A DNA stretch of 64,000 bases from Saccharibacillus sp. CPCC 101409 (lineage in GTDB: Bacteria > Bacillota > Bacilli > Paenibacillales > Paenibacillaceae), in assembly GCF_030518235.1 (NCBI RefSeq), contig NZ_JAULSA010000007.1, positions 186,001 through 250,000 on the forward strand, in the 5' to 3' direction. A model generated the notes under the pieces. The model ran no database searches, was not told the origin of the DNA, and saw only the letters and a program-made list of their open reading frames with translations. Below are positions 33,656 through 42,122 of this stretch, piece by piece; within the stretch, counting starts at the first letter, position 1, and each line of letters opens with the position of its first letter. A program made the translations under genes and the position numbers.

Positions 33656-33705
33656 CAGGGCGTGTCTTCAAACCTCGATGGAAGCAGATTTGAAGACGCG
33701 CTCTA
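33656..33705. repeat. Short MITE-like inverted repeat
   Basis: GGGCGTGTCTTCAAACC (33658-33674) faces its near complement (33689-33705). The left 32 nt match the right end of the element at 37427-37629 in inverted orientation, so this is a deletion form of the same family. Confidence 0.6.
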
Positions 33706-33821
33706 GGACGGCTGCCGGGATTTCCGTTTCCCGGACAGTGTGGAATCGGGAGCGCTAACCGAGGCCGGACTCGCGGGCAGGAACGATCGGTCACCGCGAC
33801 GGGCTGGGGATGGCGGTTTGT

Positions 33822-35144
33822 TTACTTCACTTTCGTCCAGGTGCCGCCCGTAAACATAAAGCCTTTGTCGGTCGATTTGACTTCGACGGTTACGGGAGCG
33901 GAGGCGGAAACGGACGCGCTGCGAATCACATCCGAAGCTTCGCCGCCGAAGCCCGACAAAGCGGCCCAACCGGAAGATCCTTTGGCCGCGCGGTAGCTGC
34001 CGGGGGCGATATCGGCGCCGACGATATACGTGCCGGGGCCGAACTCCGATTTGAGCGTCGTTTTGCTGCCGGCCGCAGGAAACCAGCTTCCCGTGCCGCG
34101 CGTGACGAAGCCCGCGTCCGAAGCTTTGATCTCGACGATCGCCTGCCCGGTCGGTCTGCCGCTTGCGATCCGGTCGTGCAGCGCGCCGGACAGCCCGGAT
34201 GTCCGTTCCCAATAATCGATCTGCCCGACCGAGCGATAAAGTCCCGGCCGCGCATGTTTGCCGACCAGATAATACCCGCTGCCCGGCAGTTTGCCGTCCC
34301 GGCTGGTCTCGGCCGCGCCGTCCGGCCCGTCCCACACCGGAGCGGCCGGATTCCCCGCCGGCCGCCGCTGCTCGGAGGCGGAACTTTTGGACGCGTCCGG
34401 TTCGCCGGGGCGCTGCTGTTCGGAGCCGGAGCTGCTGGGCTCCGGCTTTTGGGCTTCGCCGCCCGAATCGGGGCGGCTGCTTTCTTGAGCCGCGGACTTG
34501 TCGCGGCTCCCGGTCTGGCTGTCCGGCGAAGAAACCTCGCCGGGGCGCTGCTGTTCGGAGCCGGAGCTGCTGGGCTCCGGCTGTTGCACTTCGCCGCCCG
34601 AATCGGGGCGGCTGCTTTCTTGAGCCGCGGACTTGTCGCGGCTCCCGGTTTGGCTGTCCGGCGAAGAATTCTCGCCGGGGCGCTGCTGCTCCCGGGCCGC
34701 GGCCGGTACGTCGCGGCCGGGCTCTTCGTTCGCCGCGCCGCTGTCCGCCGGCGCGGTCGGCCGCGGCTGCTCGGCAGCCGCGCTGCCGTCCGACGCGGAT
34801 GGACGGCGTTGTTCGGAAAGCGCGGAAGTTCCGCCCGCGCTTTCCGAAACGGTTCCTGCTGCCGGCGAGCAGGCCGCCAGCAGCACGGCAAGAGACAGCG
34901 GCAGCAGCGCCGCCGCTGCGCGCTGCGCGCGCGTCCGCCCTGCTGCCGGCCGCGAGCTTCGTTCCGAAGCTCGCGCCCTGGCTGCCGCTGCTCGCGCGCC
35001 AGGATCCGAAGCCGCCGATTGAGCGGCTTCGGACTCCGCCTCCGGCCGATCCGCCGGAGCCGAGCCCCGGCGATCTCTATCGCAAGAATGCTTTGCGGCA
35101 ATTTTCTGCGCCCGATGCTCTATTTTCGTACGGCTGTGTCTCAT
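33822..35144 (-). CDS. Repeat-containing lipoprotein with two C-terminal sandwich-like domains
   Basis: 440 residues; ATG follows GGAGG. Unusually, 74 basic, Ala/Arg-rich residues precede the hydrophobic segment (about 75-91) and lipobox LAAC (Cys92). Residues 152-196 and 197-241 are a near-perfect 45-residue tandem repeat (starting EQQRPGE), encoded by a 135-bp DNA duplication. The C-terminal part has two related domains of about 75 residues: one from GYYLVGKHARPGLY with YWERTSGLSG, one from GTYIVGADIAPGSY to the end. Such domains occur in pairs on secreted proteins of Gram-positive bacteria; function unknown. The mature protein should be an extracellular stalk with a folded head. Confidence 0.75.
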   Translation of the reverse strand: MRHSRTKIEHRAQKIAAKHSCDRDRRGSAPADRPEAESEAAQSAASDPGARAAAARARASERSSRPAAGRTRAQRAAAALLPLSLAVLLAACSPAAGTVSESAGGTSALSEQRRPSASDGSAAAEQPRPTAPADSGAANEEPGRDVPAAAREQQRPGENSSPDSQTGSRDKSAAQESSRPDSGGEVQQPEPSSSGSEQQRPGEVSSPDSQTGSRDKSAAQESSRPDSGGEAQKPEPSSSGSEQQRPGEPDASKSSASEQRRPAGNPAAPVWDGPDGAAETSRDGKLPGSGYYLVGKHARPGLYRSVGQIDYWERTSGLSGALHDRIASGRPTGQAIVEIKASDAGFVTRGTGSWFPAAGSKTTLKSEFGPGTYIVGADIAPGSYRAAKGSSGWAALSGFGGEASDVIRSASVSASAPVTVEVKSTDKGFMFTGGTWTKVK

Positions 35145-35546
35145 ACCGTGAACCTCCTATAGGCTGTCAACCTGTTCCTCTGCCAGAATTGAACCTTGTC
35201 GTACAATCCCCAATACTCCTTCTCTGCAACAAAGGTTTCTTTTCAACGTAAACGACCGCTTCCAACACGACCAATATACGATCTGCATTTCATGTACAAT
35301 CTGCATTTATTGTAACAGAAACGCTCCACGTGGCGTACGAGACAGGCCGCCGTCCCCGCGAACAAATCCGGCGCCGAATGGAATTTCCTCATAACCGCAG
35401 CCCAACCCGCGGCTTTCTTCGCTCGGGTTTATTCGCTTGGATAACGACCGGCGACCTCGAACACAAAGTAAAAAACACGCGCCGATCGAATATCGGCACG
35501 CGCTCATTGCATAGCATTTGTGAATGTTCTAAATCCCCGAGTCGGT
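35145..35546. other. Intergenic region between lipoprotein and SDR genes
   Basis: It holds the SDR terminator (35469-35504) and a direct repeat of ATCTGCATTT (around 35281 and 35301), possibly part of the lipoprotein promoter region. No gene is supported here. Confidence 0.5.
35469..35504 (-). terminator. Terminator of SDR gene
   Basis: On the minus strand GCGCGTGCCGAT pairs with ATCGGCGCGTG, followed by six T. Confidence 0.85.
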
Positions 35547-36368
35547 TCAACTCAGTTGAAATTGTTCCGCGATGGAAGCCATGAATGTTTCGTCGGAATG
35601 GTTTTGACGCTGCGTCAGCGCGAATCGCGCATCTTCTCCGGCAATATAGCGCAGTGCGGCGGTATTGTCGGTCGCTGCCTCATAAATAATCTCGGCGAGC
35701 TCCGTAGGGGTCGAAAGGTCGCCTTGAAGATTCTCCATTTGTTTATTCAATACGGCCTGGAACTGCTCCTGGTAAGCCGATCCCAAACGGTCGTCGGCCA
35801 GCACTTCGATCGAGCGTCCCGAGAAATCCGTCGCCACATAGCCCGGTTCGATTATTTTGACACGGATATTATGGGCGGACAATTCATAGTGAAGAGATTC
35901 CGAAAATCCTTCGACAGCCCATTTTGCGGCTGCATATAACGAGAAAAACGGAAATCCGATTTTTCCGAGCATGGACGACACGTTGATGATCGTTCCTGCG
36001 CCTTGTTTTCTAAAATGGGGAAGAAGCGCTTTAGTAACATTCATGACTCCGAACACGTTAACTCCGAATTGTCTTTGAACCTGCTGTTCGGAAGCCGCTT
36101 CGAAGATACCGAAAGCCCCGTAGCCGGCGTTATTCAACAGAACGTCGATTCGGCCGAACCGTCCGATGCCTTCGTCGACCGCGGACGCAATCGTTTTTTC
36201 ATTTTCCACATCCAAGCGGACCACCAAGATATTTTCCCGGTTGATCAATTCGGTTTCTTCTTCCGGGGCGCGCATCGTGGCGATCACGTTCCATCCTTTT
36301 GCCGCAAAATAACTGGCTGTCGCTTTGCCGATACCCGAAGACGCGCCTGTAATCAAGATTGTATTCAT
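35547..36368 (-). CDS. Short-chain dehydrogenase/reductase
   Basis: 273 residues from MNTILITGASSG, preceded by a GGGGGG ribosome site. Cofactor motif TGASSGIGK (TGxxxGxG), NNAG motif LLNNAGYGAFG, catalytic Ser in INVSSM and the YAAAK pair (Tyr and Lys) are all present, so this is an active classical SDR. The substrate is unknown. It is divergent from the TetR gene at 36550 across a 180-nt AT-rich gap with repeated half-sites, the usual layout of a TetR regulator and its target. AT content is higher than in the flanking operons. Confidence 0.93.
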   Translation of the reverse strand: MNTILITGASSGIGKATASYFAAKGWNVIATMRAPEEETELINRENILVVRLDVENEKTIASAVDEGIGRFGRIDVLLNNAGYGAFGIFEAASEQQVQRQFGVNVFGVMNVTKALLPHFRKQGAGTIINVSSMLGKIGFPFFSLYAAAKWAVEGFSESLHYELSAHNIRVKIIEPGYVATDFSGRSIEVLADDRLGSAYQEQFQAVLNKQMENLQGDLSTPTELAEIIYEAATDNTAALRYIAGEDARFALTQRQNHSDETFMASIAEQFQLS

Positions 36369-36414
36369 TAGGTTTTCCCCCCTTTGGTCGATTGATGAAC
36401 AAGCCCATATTAGC

Positions 36415-36456
36415 ATACTATTTAAACCAAGTAAACCAAATGAACTATAATAGTAT
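36415..36456. promoter_or_regulatory. Candidate TetR operator in divergent SDR/TetR promoter
   Basis: ATACTATT (36415-36422) and AATAGTAT (36449-36456) form an inverted repeat around two direct AAACCAA copies (36424, 36433). A TATAAT hexamer (36515-36520) precedes the TetR gene. Operator role is inferred from position. Confidence 0.4.
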
Positions 36457-36549
36457 TTTTATTATATAAAGTTTTTGAGGTGTTTTTTTAAACAGAGATA
36501 AACTTCTTTCGTGCTATAATGAAAAGATTGGAGAAAGCGAGGTTTTTTT

Positions 36550-37194
36550 ATGAAAAGAACGCCGGGGTCCGAACAATATATCGAGAAAATCAAACCCGTT
36601 ATGAGAAAAATGAAATTTAGCGATCTTACTATCGATGCGGTAGCGAAATATATGGATATCAGCAAAGCAACTTTATATAAACACTTTTCTTCGAAAGACG
36701 AAATTGCGGTGCTGGTTATCAACGATTACATCGATTATTTGGAAAGCGGCGATGTTTTTGTCCGGGACGACACCGTTTCTTATTCCGAACGGTTCCGGAA
36801 AATATTCGAGCAGTCTTTAAAATGCGTGATCTACGCTTCCGATGTGCTGCTTGCCGATTTGAAGGAGACTTCGCCGGACCTGTACGATGCTCTGATGCAG
36901 GCCGAGTATAGCAGAAATAAAAGCATGGAAGTTTTTTTGCAAAAAGGGATGGACGACGGGGTATTCAATCGTTTGAACGCCGCTTTGTTTATGGTGCAGG
37001 ACGATGCGGTGATCCGCCGGATCCTCGATCCCAAATTCTCGATCACCTACGATTTGACGCTGAAGCAGGCTTTGATGGATTATTACCGTATGAAGAAATA
37101 TCAGCTGATTGCGCCTGCTCACATCGAATCGGAGCCCAAAGACGAAAACGCTCTGGAAAAAAGAATCATGGAGATTTTGCAGATCCTGTTCTGA
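36550..37194 (+). CDS. TetR/AcrR-family transcriptional regulator
   Basis: 214 residues; AGCGAGG lies 7 nt before the ATG. The N-terminal helix-turn-helix is clear: LTIDAVAKYMDISKATLYKHFSSKDEI (given in part), with the TLYKHF recognition helix. The C-terminal ligand-binding part is helical and does not resemble a well-known subgroup. It probably represses its own gene and the divergent SDR until an unknown ligand binds. Gene composition is more AT-rich than its surroundings, like the SDR, so the pair may have been acquired together. Confidence 0.9.
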   Translation: MKRTPGSEQYIEKIKPVMRKMKFSDLTIDAVAKYMDISKATLYKHFSSKDEIAVLVINDYIDYLESGDVFVRDDTVSYSERFRKIFEQSLKCVIYASDVLLADLKETSPDLYDALMQAEYSRNKSMEVFLQKGMDDGVFNRLNAALFMVQDDAVIRRILDPKFSITYDLTLKQALMDYYRMKKYQLIAPAHIESEPKDENALEKRIMEILQILF

Positions 37195-37426
37195 TAAGGG
37201 AACTCTCGGGCTTTTCGGCTCGGTGTCGCTACCGCAGCTTCCGATTCTAACGGAACGCAGAAACGCCAGCAGCCGATTTGAAGCGGTTTTCAAATCCTGA
37301 CGGAACCCGGCAGCATTAGTACGCGAAACGAAACGTTTTGGCTGCCGAATTGGGACAACTAAGCGCTTCTGGTTCCGGTAGAAATCCAAATGCGCCCAAA
37401 AAGCGAATAAAGGCGCCTCGTTCCGT

Positions 37427-37629
37427 TAGAGCATGTCTTCAAACCTACTGAAGTGCATCTTTAGCTGCCTTTTCGCCCGCTAATGAACCGGTACCTAAAG
37501 CGTGTACGCTTCATTCAACGTCTGCGTCACGTTCCCTTGACGTGCCCCGGCACACCTTCGGAAAAATTCCTTGATGAGAACGAAAATTCAACCCAATCTG
37601 CTTCCTTCGAGGTTTGAAGACACGCCCTA
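37427..37629. repeat. MITE-like element with terminal inverted repeats
   Basis: 203 bp bounded by TA. The left end (GAGCATGTCTTCAAACC after TA) and right end (complement GGGCGTGTCTTCAAACC) match at 15 of 17 positions. There is no transposase. TA at both borders recalls Tc1/IS630-type targets, but the parent element is not in the window. Confidence 0.6.
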
Positions 37630-37676
37630 GCGGGCGTGGCAGGGTGTCGAGAAAGCCGGGGTAGGGTTCCAAACAG

Positions 37677-37865
37677 AAAATAGCGGCATACGTACACTTA
37701 TTTGGGACGAAACGCCTCCGTTTCTTCAAATAGCGACGCAGGTGCAACTATTCGGGGGCCAAAGGCCGAATCGAAGCGAAAAAACTCGAAATAGATGTAT
37801 CAGCGCCATTATTTCCTCGAAAACGTAAGATTAAGCCGGAATAAGGGGCTATACACAGCTATTTT
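37677..37865. repeat. Four-unit dyad element, family B copy 1
   Basis: Units start at 37677, 37728, 37788 and 37839 (51, 60, 51). The first two read AAATAGC...CTTATTT type, the last two in reverse. About 28 nt of flank on the left (GAGAAAGCCGGG.TA.GGTTCC) is also shared, inverted, with the copy at 48932-49120. Confidence 0.8.
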
Positions 37866-37971
37866 AGATCCGTCCTGCCGCTCGCTTTATTTCTTCAACT
37901 TCTTCCCCGAACTTTTCTTCCAATCGAACACCCCTATCAGGTTTGCATCAAATCGTTGCTCGACAATCTGA

Positions 37972-37998
37972 CACGCCCTAGCGGGCGTGGAGTTTTTT
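37972..37998 (+). terminator. Terminator-like hairpin
   Basis: CACGCCC (37972-37978) and GGGCGTG (37983-37989) pair around TAGC, followed by six T. The same hairpin core occurs at 37620-37638, beside the MITE-like end. Confidence 0.65.
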
Positions 37999-38109
37999 GG
38001 CATCCGGCTGCATCCGCCCGTATCTCTTTAAAATATCTAAAATTTTATACAATATTGACCAAGTTGTGAAAACAAACGAAAAAGGCGGGACCGGATTTGA
38101 CCCCAAGCA

Positions 38110-38138
38110 TTGAAGGAAATCGCGCGCAGGCGTATAAT
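38110..38138 (+). promoter_or_regulatory. Sigma-A promoter of the eetA-eetB-ecf operon
   Basis: -35 TTGAAG (38110-38115), 17-nt spacer, -10 TATAAT (38133-38138). It leaves a leader of about 115 nt before eetA. Confidence 0.75.
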
Positions 38139-38258
38139 GAAGGCATCTAAGATTTAGGTATTCAAAAAAATGGGTATTTTGCAGACGCGGAATCGGAGCT
38201 TCTTTCCGGCGGCATGCGAGATCACTTGCAAAGTACGCGTAAGGAGTCGAATCGTGCA

Positions 38259-38666
38259 ATGAAGGGCAAGATGATGAAAAAAGGGGACCTCATCCTGATC
38301 GGGATCGTAGTAATCGTGGCGCTGGCGTTTATTGTGCCGAGGTGGTTTTCAGACAACTCAAGTGAAAAAAATCACAACGAAAACCGGATCGTATACATCG
38401 AAGTGGACGGCAAGCCGTACAAAGAGCTGCCGCTGACCGAGGAAGAACAGCTGTTTACGATCACGACCGACAAAGGCTTCAACCAGATCAAGATTCATAA
38501 TAACGGAGTGGAAATGATCGACGCGGACTGCCCGGACAAACTGTGCCTGGGCTTCGGATTCGTGACCCGGCCGGGCCAGCAGATCGTGTGCCTGCCGCAC
38601 CGGGTGTCGGTGTTTATCGGAGTCGATTCGGGAGAGGAGAATGAGATCGATGACGTCGTTGGCTGA
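38259..38666 (+). CDS. eetA: NusG domain II protein, EetA-like
   Basis: 135 residues from MKGKMMKKGD, with AAGGAG 12 nt upstream; a second ATG 12 nt later is an alternative. One membrane helix (about 7-27) is followed by an extracellular NusG-II domain with EVDGKPYKELPL and the family motif CPDKLCLGFG...QQIVCLPHRV containing three cysteines. In Listeria the NusG-II protein EetA works with EetB in flavin-based extracellular electron transfer; the exact reaction is not settled. Its stop overlaps eetB by 26 nt, so the pair is translationally coupled. The name rests on domain content and context. Confidence 0.8.
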   Translation: MKGKMMKKGDLILIGIVVIVALAFIVPRWFSDNSSEKNHNENRIVYIEVDGKPYKELPLTEEEQLFTITTDKGFNQIKIHNNGVEMIDADCPDKLCLGFGFVTRPGQQIVCLPHRVSVFIGVDSGEENEIDDVVG

Positions 38667-39201
38667 AGAATCCCTGCTGCTCAAGAAAACGGTGATCCTG
38701 GCGATATTCTCGGCCGCGGCGGTCGTGCTGAGCGTGGTGGAGGCGATGATTCCGCTGGGAACTTTGATGGTGCCGGGCGCGAAGCTGGGTCTGGCGAATA
38801 TCATGATCCTGACGTGTTTGTATTTCCTCGACGGCAAAGACACGTTTCTGCTGGTCGTGCTCAAAACGCTGCTCACGGCGATGATACTGGGCACGTTCTC
38901 GATGCTGCTGTTCAGTTTGTTCGGAGCGATGCTCAGTTTCGTCGTCATGTTCGGCCTGATGAAGATCAGCCGCAGAAAGCTCAGCCTGATCGGGATCAGC
39001 GTCGCCGGCGGGATTGCGCACAATATCGGGCAGCTCGCGGCGGCGGCGATCGTGATCGACTCGTCGAGTATCTTCTATTATCTGCCGATGCTGATGATTA
39101 TGGGCGTGGCGACCGGCGTCGTGGTGGGCATCGCGGTCCGCTACCTGATCAACTCGCTGTCCAACATGAAGATGTTCGCGCCGTTCGCCAAAGAAGTCTG
39201 A
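38641..39201 (+). CDS. eetB: Gx transporter family membrane protein, EetB-like
   Basis: 186 residues with about five or six membrane helices. Two ATGs (38641 and 38650) are possible behind GAGAGGAG. The sequence IPLGTLMVPGAKLGLANIMILTCLYF is the hallmark of PF07456 (historically annotated heptaprenyl diphosphate synthase component I, now Gx transporter), related to ECF S-components. In Listeria EetB pairs with EetA for extracellular electron transfer. Here it lies in one operon with eetA and, 130 nt later, ecfA1-ecfA2-ecfT, which raises the idea that EetB is energised by this ECF module. Confidence 0.82.
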   Translation: MRSMTSLAEESLLLKKTVILAIFSAAAVVLSVVEAMIPLGTLMVPGAKLGLANIMILTCLYFLDGKDTFLLVVLKTLLTAMILGTFSMLLFSLFGAMLSFVVMFGLMKISRRKLSLIGISVAGGIAHNIGQLAAAAIVIDSSSIFYYLPMLMIMGVATGVVVGIAVRYLINSLSNMKMFAPFAKEV

Positions 39202-39331
39202 ATCGGCAGAACTGCGCAAACGCATAGCGAAAAAGAAAACCGGTACCTTCAGCGTTGACAGGGTATTGCGAAAAGTTCGGCTGCCGCACATCTCGCAAGC
39301 GGTCCGGAAGGAAAGACAAGGGGGACGCCAG

Positions 39332-40231
39332 ATGGTACGGGAGAGCGCGGCTGCGGCCGAACTTAAGGGAATACGGTTTGCTTATGAAAAAGATGAAGTC
39401 GTACTGCAAGGCGTCGATCTGCGCGTCGAAAACGGCGAGTGGATCGCGATCGTCGGCGCCAGCGGCTGCGGCAAGTCCACGCTGGTCCGGCTGCTGAACG
39501 CGCTGCTGCGGCCGCAGGGCGGCACGGTCGAAGTGTTCGGCGAGGAACTGGCCGAGAGCAATGCGCCGCTGGTGCGCTCCCGGATCGGGATGGTATTCCA
39601 GAATCCGGACAACCAGTTTATCGGGGAAACGGTGGAGGAAGATATCGCGTTCGGGCTGGAAGGATTGTGCCTGGAACGGGCCGAGATGGAGCGCCGCATC
39701 CGCGTGTACGCCCGCAAGCTGAACGTGGAGCCGCTGCTCCGGCGCCATCCGAGCGAGCTGTCCGGCGGCCAGAAGCAGCGCTGCGCGATCGCGTCCTGCC
39801 TGGCGATGGAGCCGGAGATCGTCGTGTTCGACGAAGCGACGTCGATGCAGGACGAGAATTCGCGCCGCGAAATGCTGAATATTATGGCGGATATGCAGGC
39901 GCGGGGCGGCTATACGATCTTTTCGGTCACGCACGACGCGGACGAGATGCTGGCGGCGGACCGGATTGTCGCGCTGAAAGACGGCACGGTCCGCGCGGAC
40001 CGGTCTCCGGGCGATTTTTTTGCGGACGAGGAGCTGCTGCGGGACTGCGGGATCGAGATGCCGTTTCGGCTGCGGCTGGAGCGGGAACTCGGCCGGCGCG
40101 GGCTGATAGAGGCCGAGGCGGGTCGGCCGGCAAGCGGTTCCGGTTCCGTCTCGGCGGAGCAAACGGGCGATGCGGGCGAGAAAAATACGCACGCGGAAAA
40201 AGCGGACGAAGGAGGCGGGCGGCATGTCTGA
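39332..40231 (+). CDS. ecfA1: ECF transporter ATPase A1
   Basis: 299 residues from MVRESAAAAEL, with GGGGGA upstream; the longer frame lacks a ribosome site. Walker A is GASGCGKST, the Q-loop VFQNPDNQF, the ABC signature LSGGQKQR, and Walker B IVVFDEATSMQD, all intact. It hydrolyses ATP with EcfA2 to drive substrate-binding S-components. A poorly conserved charged tail of about 40 residues ends the protein. Bacillota usually carry their general ecfA1A2T set beside ribosomal protein genes, so this set in an electron-transfer operon is probably a dedicated second copy. It overlaps ecfA2 by 8 nt. Confidence 0.93.
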   Translation: MVRESAAAAELKGIRFAYEKDEVVLQGVDLRVENGEWIAIVGASGCGKSTLVRLLNALLRPQGGTVEVFGEELAESNAPLVRSRIGMVFQNPDNQFIGETVEEDIAFGLEGLCLERAEMERRIRVYARKLNVEPLLRRHPSELSGGQKQRCAIASCLAMEPEIVVFDEATSMQDENSRREMLNIMADMQARGGYTIFSVTHDADEMLAADRIVALKDGTVRADRSPGDFFADEELLRDCGIEMPFRLRLERELGRRGLIEAEAGRPASGSGSVSAEQTGDAGEKNTHAEKADEGGGRHV

Positions 40232-41153
40232 GCGGGAAACGGTCATCGAACTGAAAAATGTCGACTATACGTATCAGGCAGGCAGCCCGTTCGCCGCGGC
40301 GGCGCTGCACGATGTGAATATCCGCGTCCGCCGGGGAACGCTCGTCGGTATCGCCGGGGGAACCGGTTCCGGCAAATCGACACTGCTGCAGCTGGTCAAC
40401 GGACTGCTGCTGCCGACGGGCGGCTCGGTCTCGGTTCTGGACCACGTGCTGACGCCGGGCATGAAAAAGCCCAGGCTGAACAGCCTGCGCCGCCGGGTCG
40501 GGCTCAGTTTCCAGTTTCCCGAGCAGCATTTGTTCGAGGATACGGTCGAAAAAGACCTGATGTTCGGGCCGCTGAACTTCGGCATGCCGCGCGAGGAAGC
40601 GCAGAACCGGGCGGCCGAAGCGCTGCGCGCCATGCGGCTGGACGAAGCTCTGCTGAAGCGCCATCCGCTGACGCTCAGCGGCGGCCAGATGCGCAAAGCG
40701 GCTATCGCTTCGGTGCTGGCGGCGGGACCGGAGATTGTGATGCTCGACGAGCCGACGGCGACGCTCGATTCCGCCGCGCGCCGCGAGCTGATCTCGCTGC
40801 TTGAGCGGCTGTGCCGCGAGGAAGGGCGCACGATCCTGATGGTGACGCACCGCGTCGAGGAGCTGCTCCATGCGGCGGACGAATGGATCGTCATGCACGA
40901 AGGGCGCGCCGTGTTCCAGGGCGGCCCGGACGAACTGGCCGGCCGCGCCGGCGAGCTCGGCGGCTGGGGCGTCGCCGTGCCCGAGCAGCTGCGCTGCTGG
41001 CGGGAATGGACGTCCCGCCTGCCGCAGCTCTCCTCGCTGCCGATGCCGCGCACGGCGGAGGAAATGGCCGGCGCGATCGAGCGCGCGGTCCGCGGCGCGG
41101 GCGGTTCGGGCGGCGGCCCCGAACGGGAGGAGAACTTATGCGCGACAAACTGA
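40224..41153 (+). CDS. ecfA2: ECF transporter ATPase A2
   Basis: 309 residues from MSERETVIEL; the start lies inside the end of ecfA1 after GAAGGAGG. Walker A GGTGSGKST, Q-loop FQFPEQHLFE, signature LSGGQMRK and Walker B IVMLDEPTATLD are present. It forms the heterodimer with EcfA1 on the cytoplasmic side of the ECF core. The C-terminal about 60 residues (from about 250) extend the usual length of about 285. It overlaps ecfT by 16 nt, so the three genes are coupled. Confidence 0.93.
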   Translation: MSERETVIELKNVDYTYQAGSPFAAAALHDVNIRVRRGTLVGIAGGTGSGKSTLLQLVNGLLLPTGGSVSVLDHVLTPGMKKPRLNSLRRRVGLSFQFPEQHLFEDTVEKDLMFGPLNFGMPREEAQNRAAEALRAMRLDEALLKRHPLTLSGGQMRKAAIASVLAAGPEIVMLDEPTATLDSAARRELISLLERLCREEGRTILMVTHRVEELLHAADEWIVMHEGRAVFQGGPDELAGRAGELGGWGVAVPEQLRCWREWTSRLPQLSSLPMPRTAEEMAGAIERAVRGAGGSGGGPEREENLCATN

Positions 41154-41959
41154 TTCTCGGCCGCATGATCCCGACGGGCTCGCGCGTGCACGAGCTGGAC
41201 CCCCGGGCCAAGATTACGGCGATGCTGCTGTTCGCGGCGGCGCTGATCCTGTCGGGCGGCTGGGCGGAGCTGGCCGTGCTGGCGGTATTCTCGGTCATCG
41301 TGCTGACCGCGACGAAGATTCCGCTGCGGACTTACCTGCGGGCGCTGCGTCCGCTGCGCTGGCTGATGCTGTTCGTGTTCTTGTTCCAGCTTTTCGCGGG
41401 CGCTGGGGCCGGGGCGGCCGCGGATAGCGCGGCATGGACGCTGGGGCCGGTTACGCTGACGGCCGCCGGATTGTCCGGCGCGCTGCTGGCGGTCAGCCGG
41501 ATGGCGCTGCTGATCGTATTCACGGCGATGCTGACGTTTACGACGACGCCGTCCATGCTCAGCCGCGGCATCGAAGGCATGATCAAGCCGCTGTCGCGCA
41601 AAGGAAGCACGGGGGCGGAGCGCTTTTCGCTCATGATGCGCCTGGCGCTGCGCTTTATCCCGGCTCTGTTGGAAGAATCGCAGACCATCCTCAAAGCGCA
41701 GGCCGCGCGCGGCGCGGACTACGAAGAGATGAAGATCAAAGAAAAAGCGCGGCTGCTGATGTCGCTGCTCGTTCCGGTCACGGTCGGCGCGTTCCGCCGG
41801 GCGGAAGAGCTGACCACGTCGCTCGAAGCGCGCGGCTACCGGATCGGAGCGCCGAGAACGTCGTACCGCCGGCTTTCCTGGAGCGGGGCGGACACCTTTT
41901 TCACGCTGCTGTTCGTGCTGCTGCTGGCGGGTACGCTGACGATGCGCCTGATGCTGTAA
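41138..41959 (+). CDS. ecfT: ECF transporter transmembrane subunit
   Basis: 273 residues; ATG follows GGGAGGAGA inside the ecfA2 end. About five to six membrane helices are visible. Two coupling regions typical of EcfT are present: the ARG motif in QAARGADYEEM and a second in SLEARGYRIG, which contact the ATPases. The early HELDPRAKI is another family marker. It forms the membrane core that receives S-components. The stop codon lies inside the terminator stem that follows, so the operon ends here. Confidence 0.93.
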   Translation: MRDKLILGRMIPTGSRVHELDPRAKITAMLLFAAALILSGGWAELAVLAVFSVIVLTATKIPLRTYLRALRPLRWLMLFVFLFQLFAGAGAGAAADSAAWTLGPVTLTAAGLSGALLAVSRMALLIVFTAMLTFTTTPSMLSRGIEGMIKPLSRKGSTGAERFSLMMRLALRFIPALLEESQTILKAQAARGADYEEMKIKEKARLLMSLLVPVTVGAFRRAEELTTSLEARGYRIGAPRTSYRRLSWSGADTFFTLLFVLLLAGTLTMRLML

Positions 41960-41994
41960 AGCGGCGTCCGGGCACGGTTTACAGCATTTTTTTC
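41951..41994 (+). terminator. Terminator of the eet-ecf operon
   Basis: ATGCTGTAAA (41951-41960) pairs perfectly with TTTACAGCAT (41978-41987), followed by six or more T. The left arm includes the ecfT stop codon. Confidence 0.88.
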
Positions 41995-42122
41995 TGATAT
42001 GGAATTTGCGGGGGCCCCGCGCGGGCTGCCCGGTATCTAAGAATGTGAAATCAAGAACGAAGCGATTGGAAGCAGGATGTAGGGCGGGAGTTTGTTCAAC
42101 CACAGCGAAGGGGGAAGTACAG

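Noticed and set aside
37511-37747. Minus-strand frame crossing the MITE-like element
   Set aside because: It spans the element border and a dyad unit, so it cannot be a conserved gene; not a transposase fragment that I can recognise.
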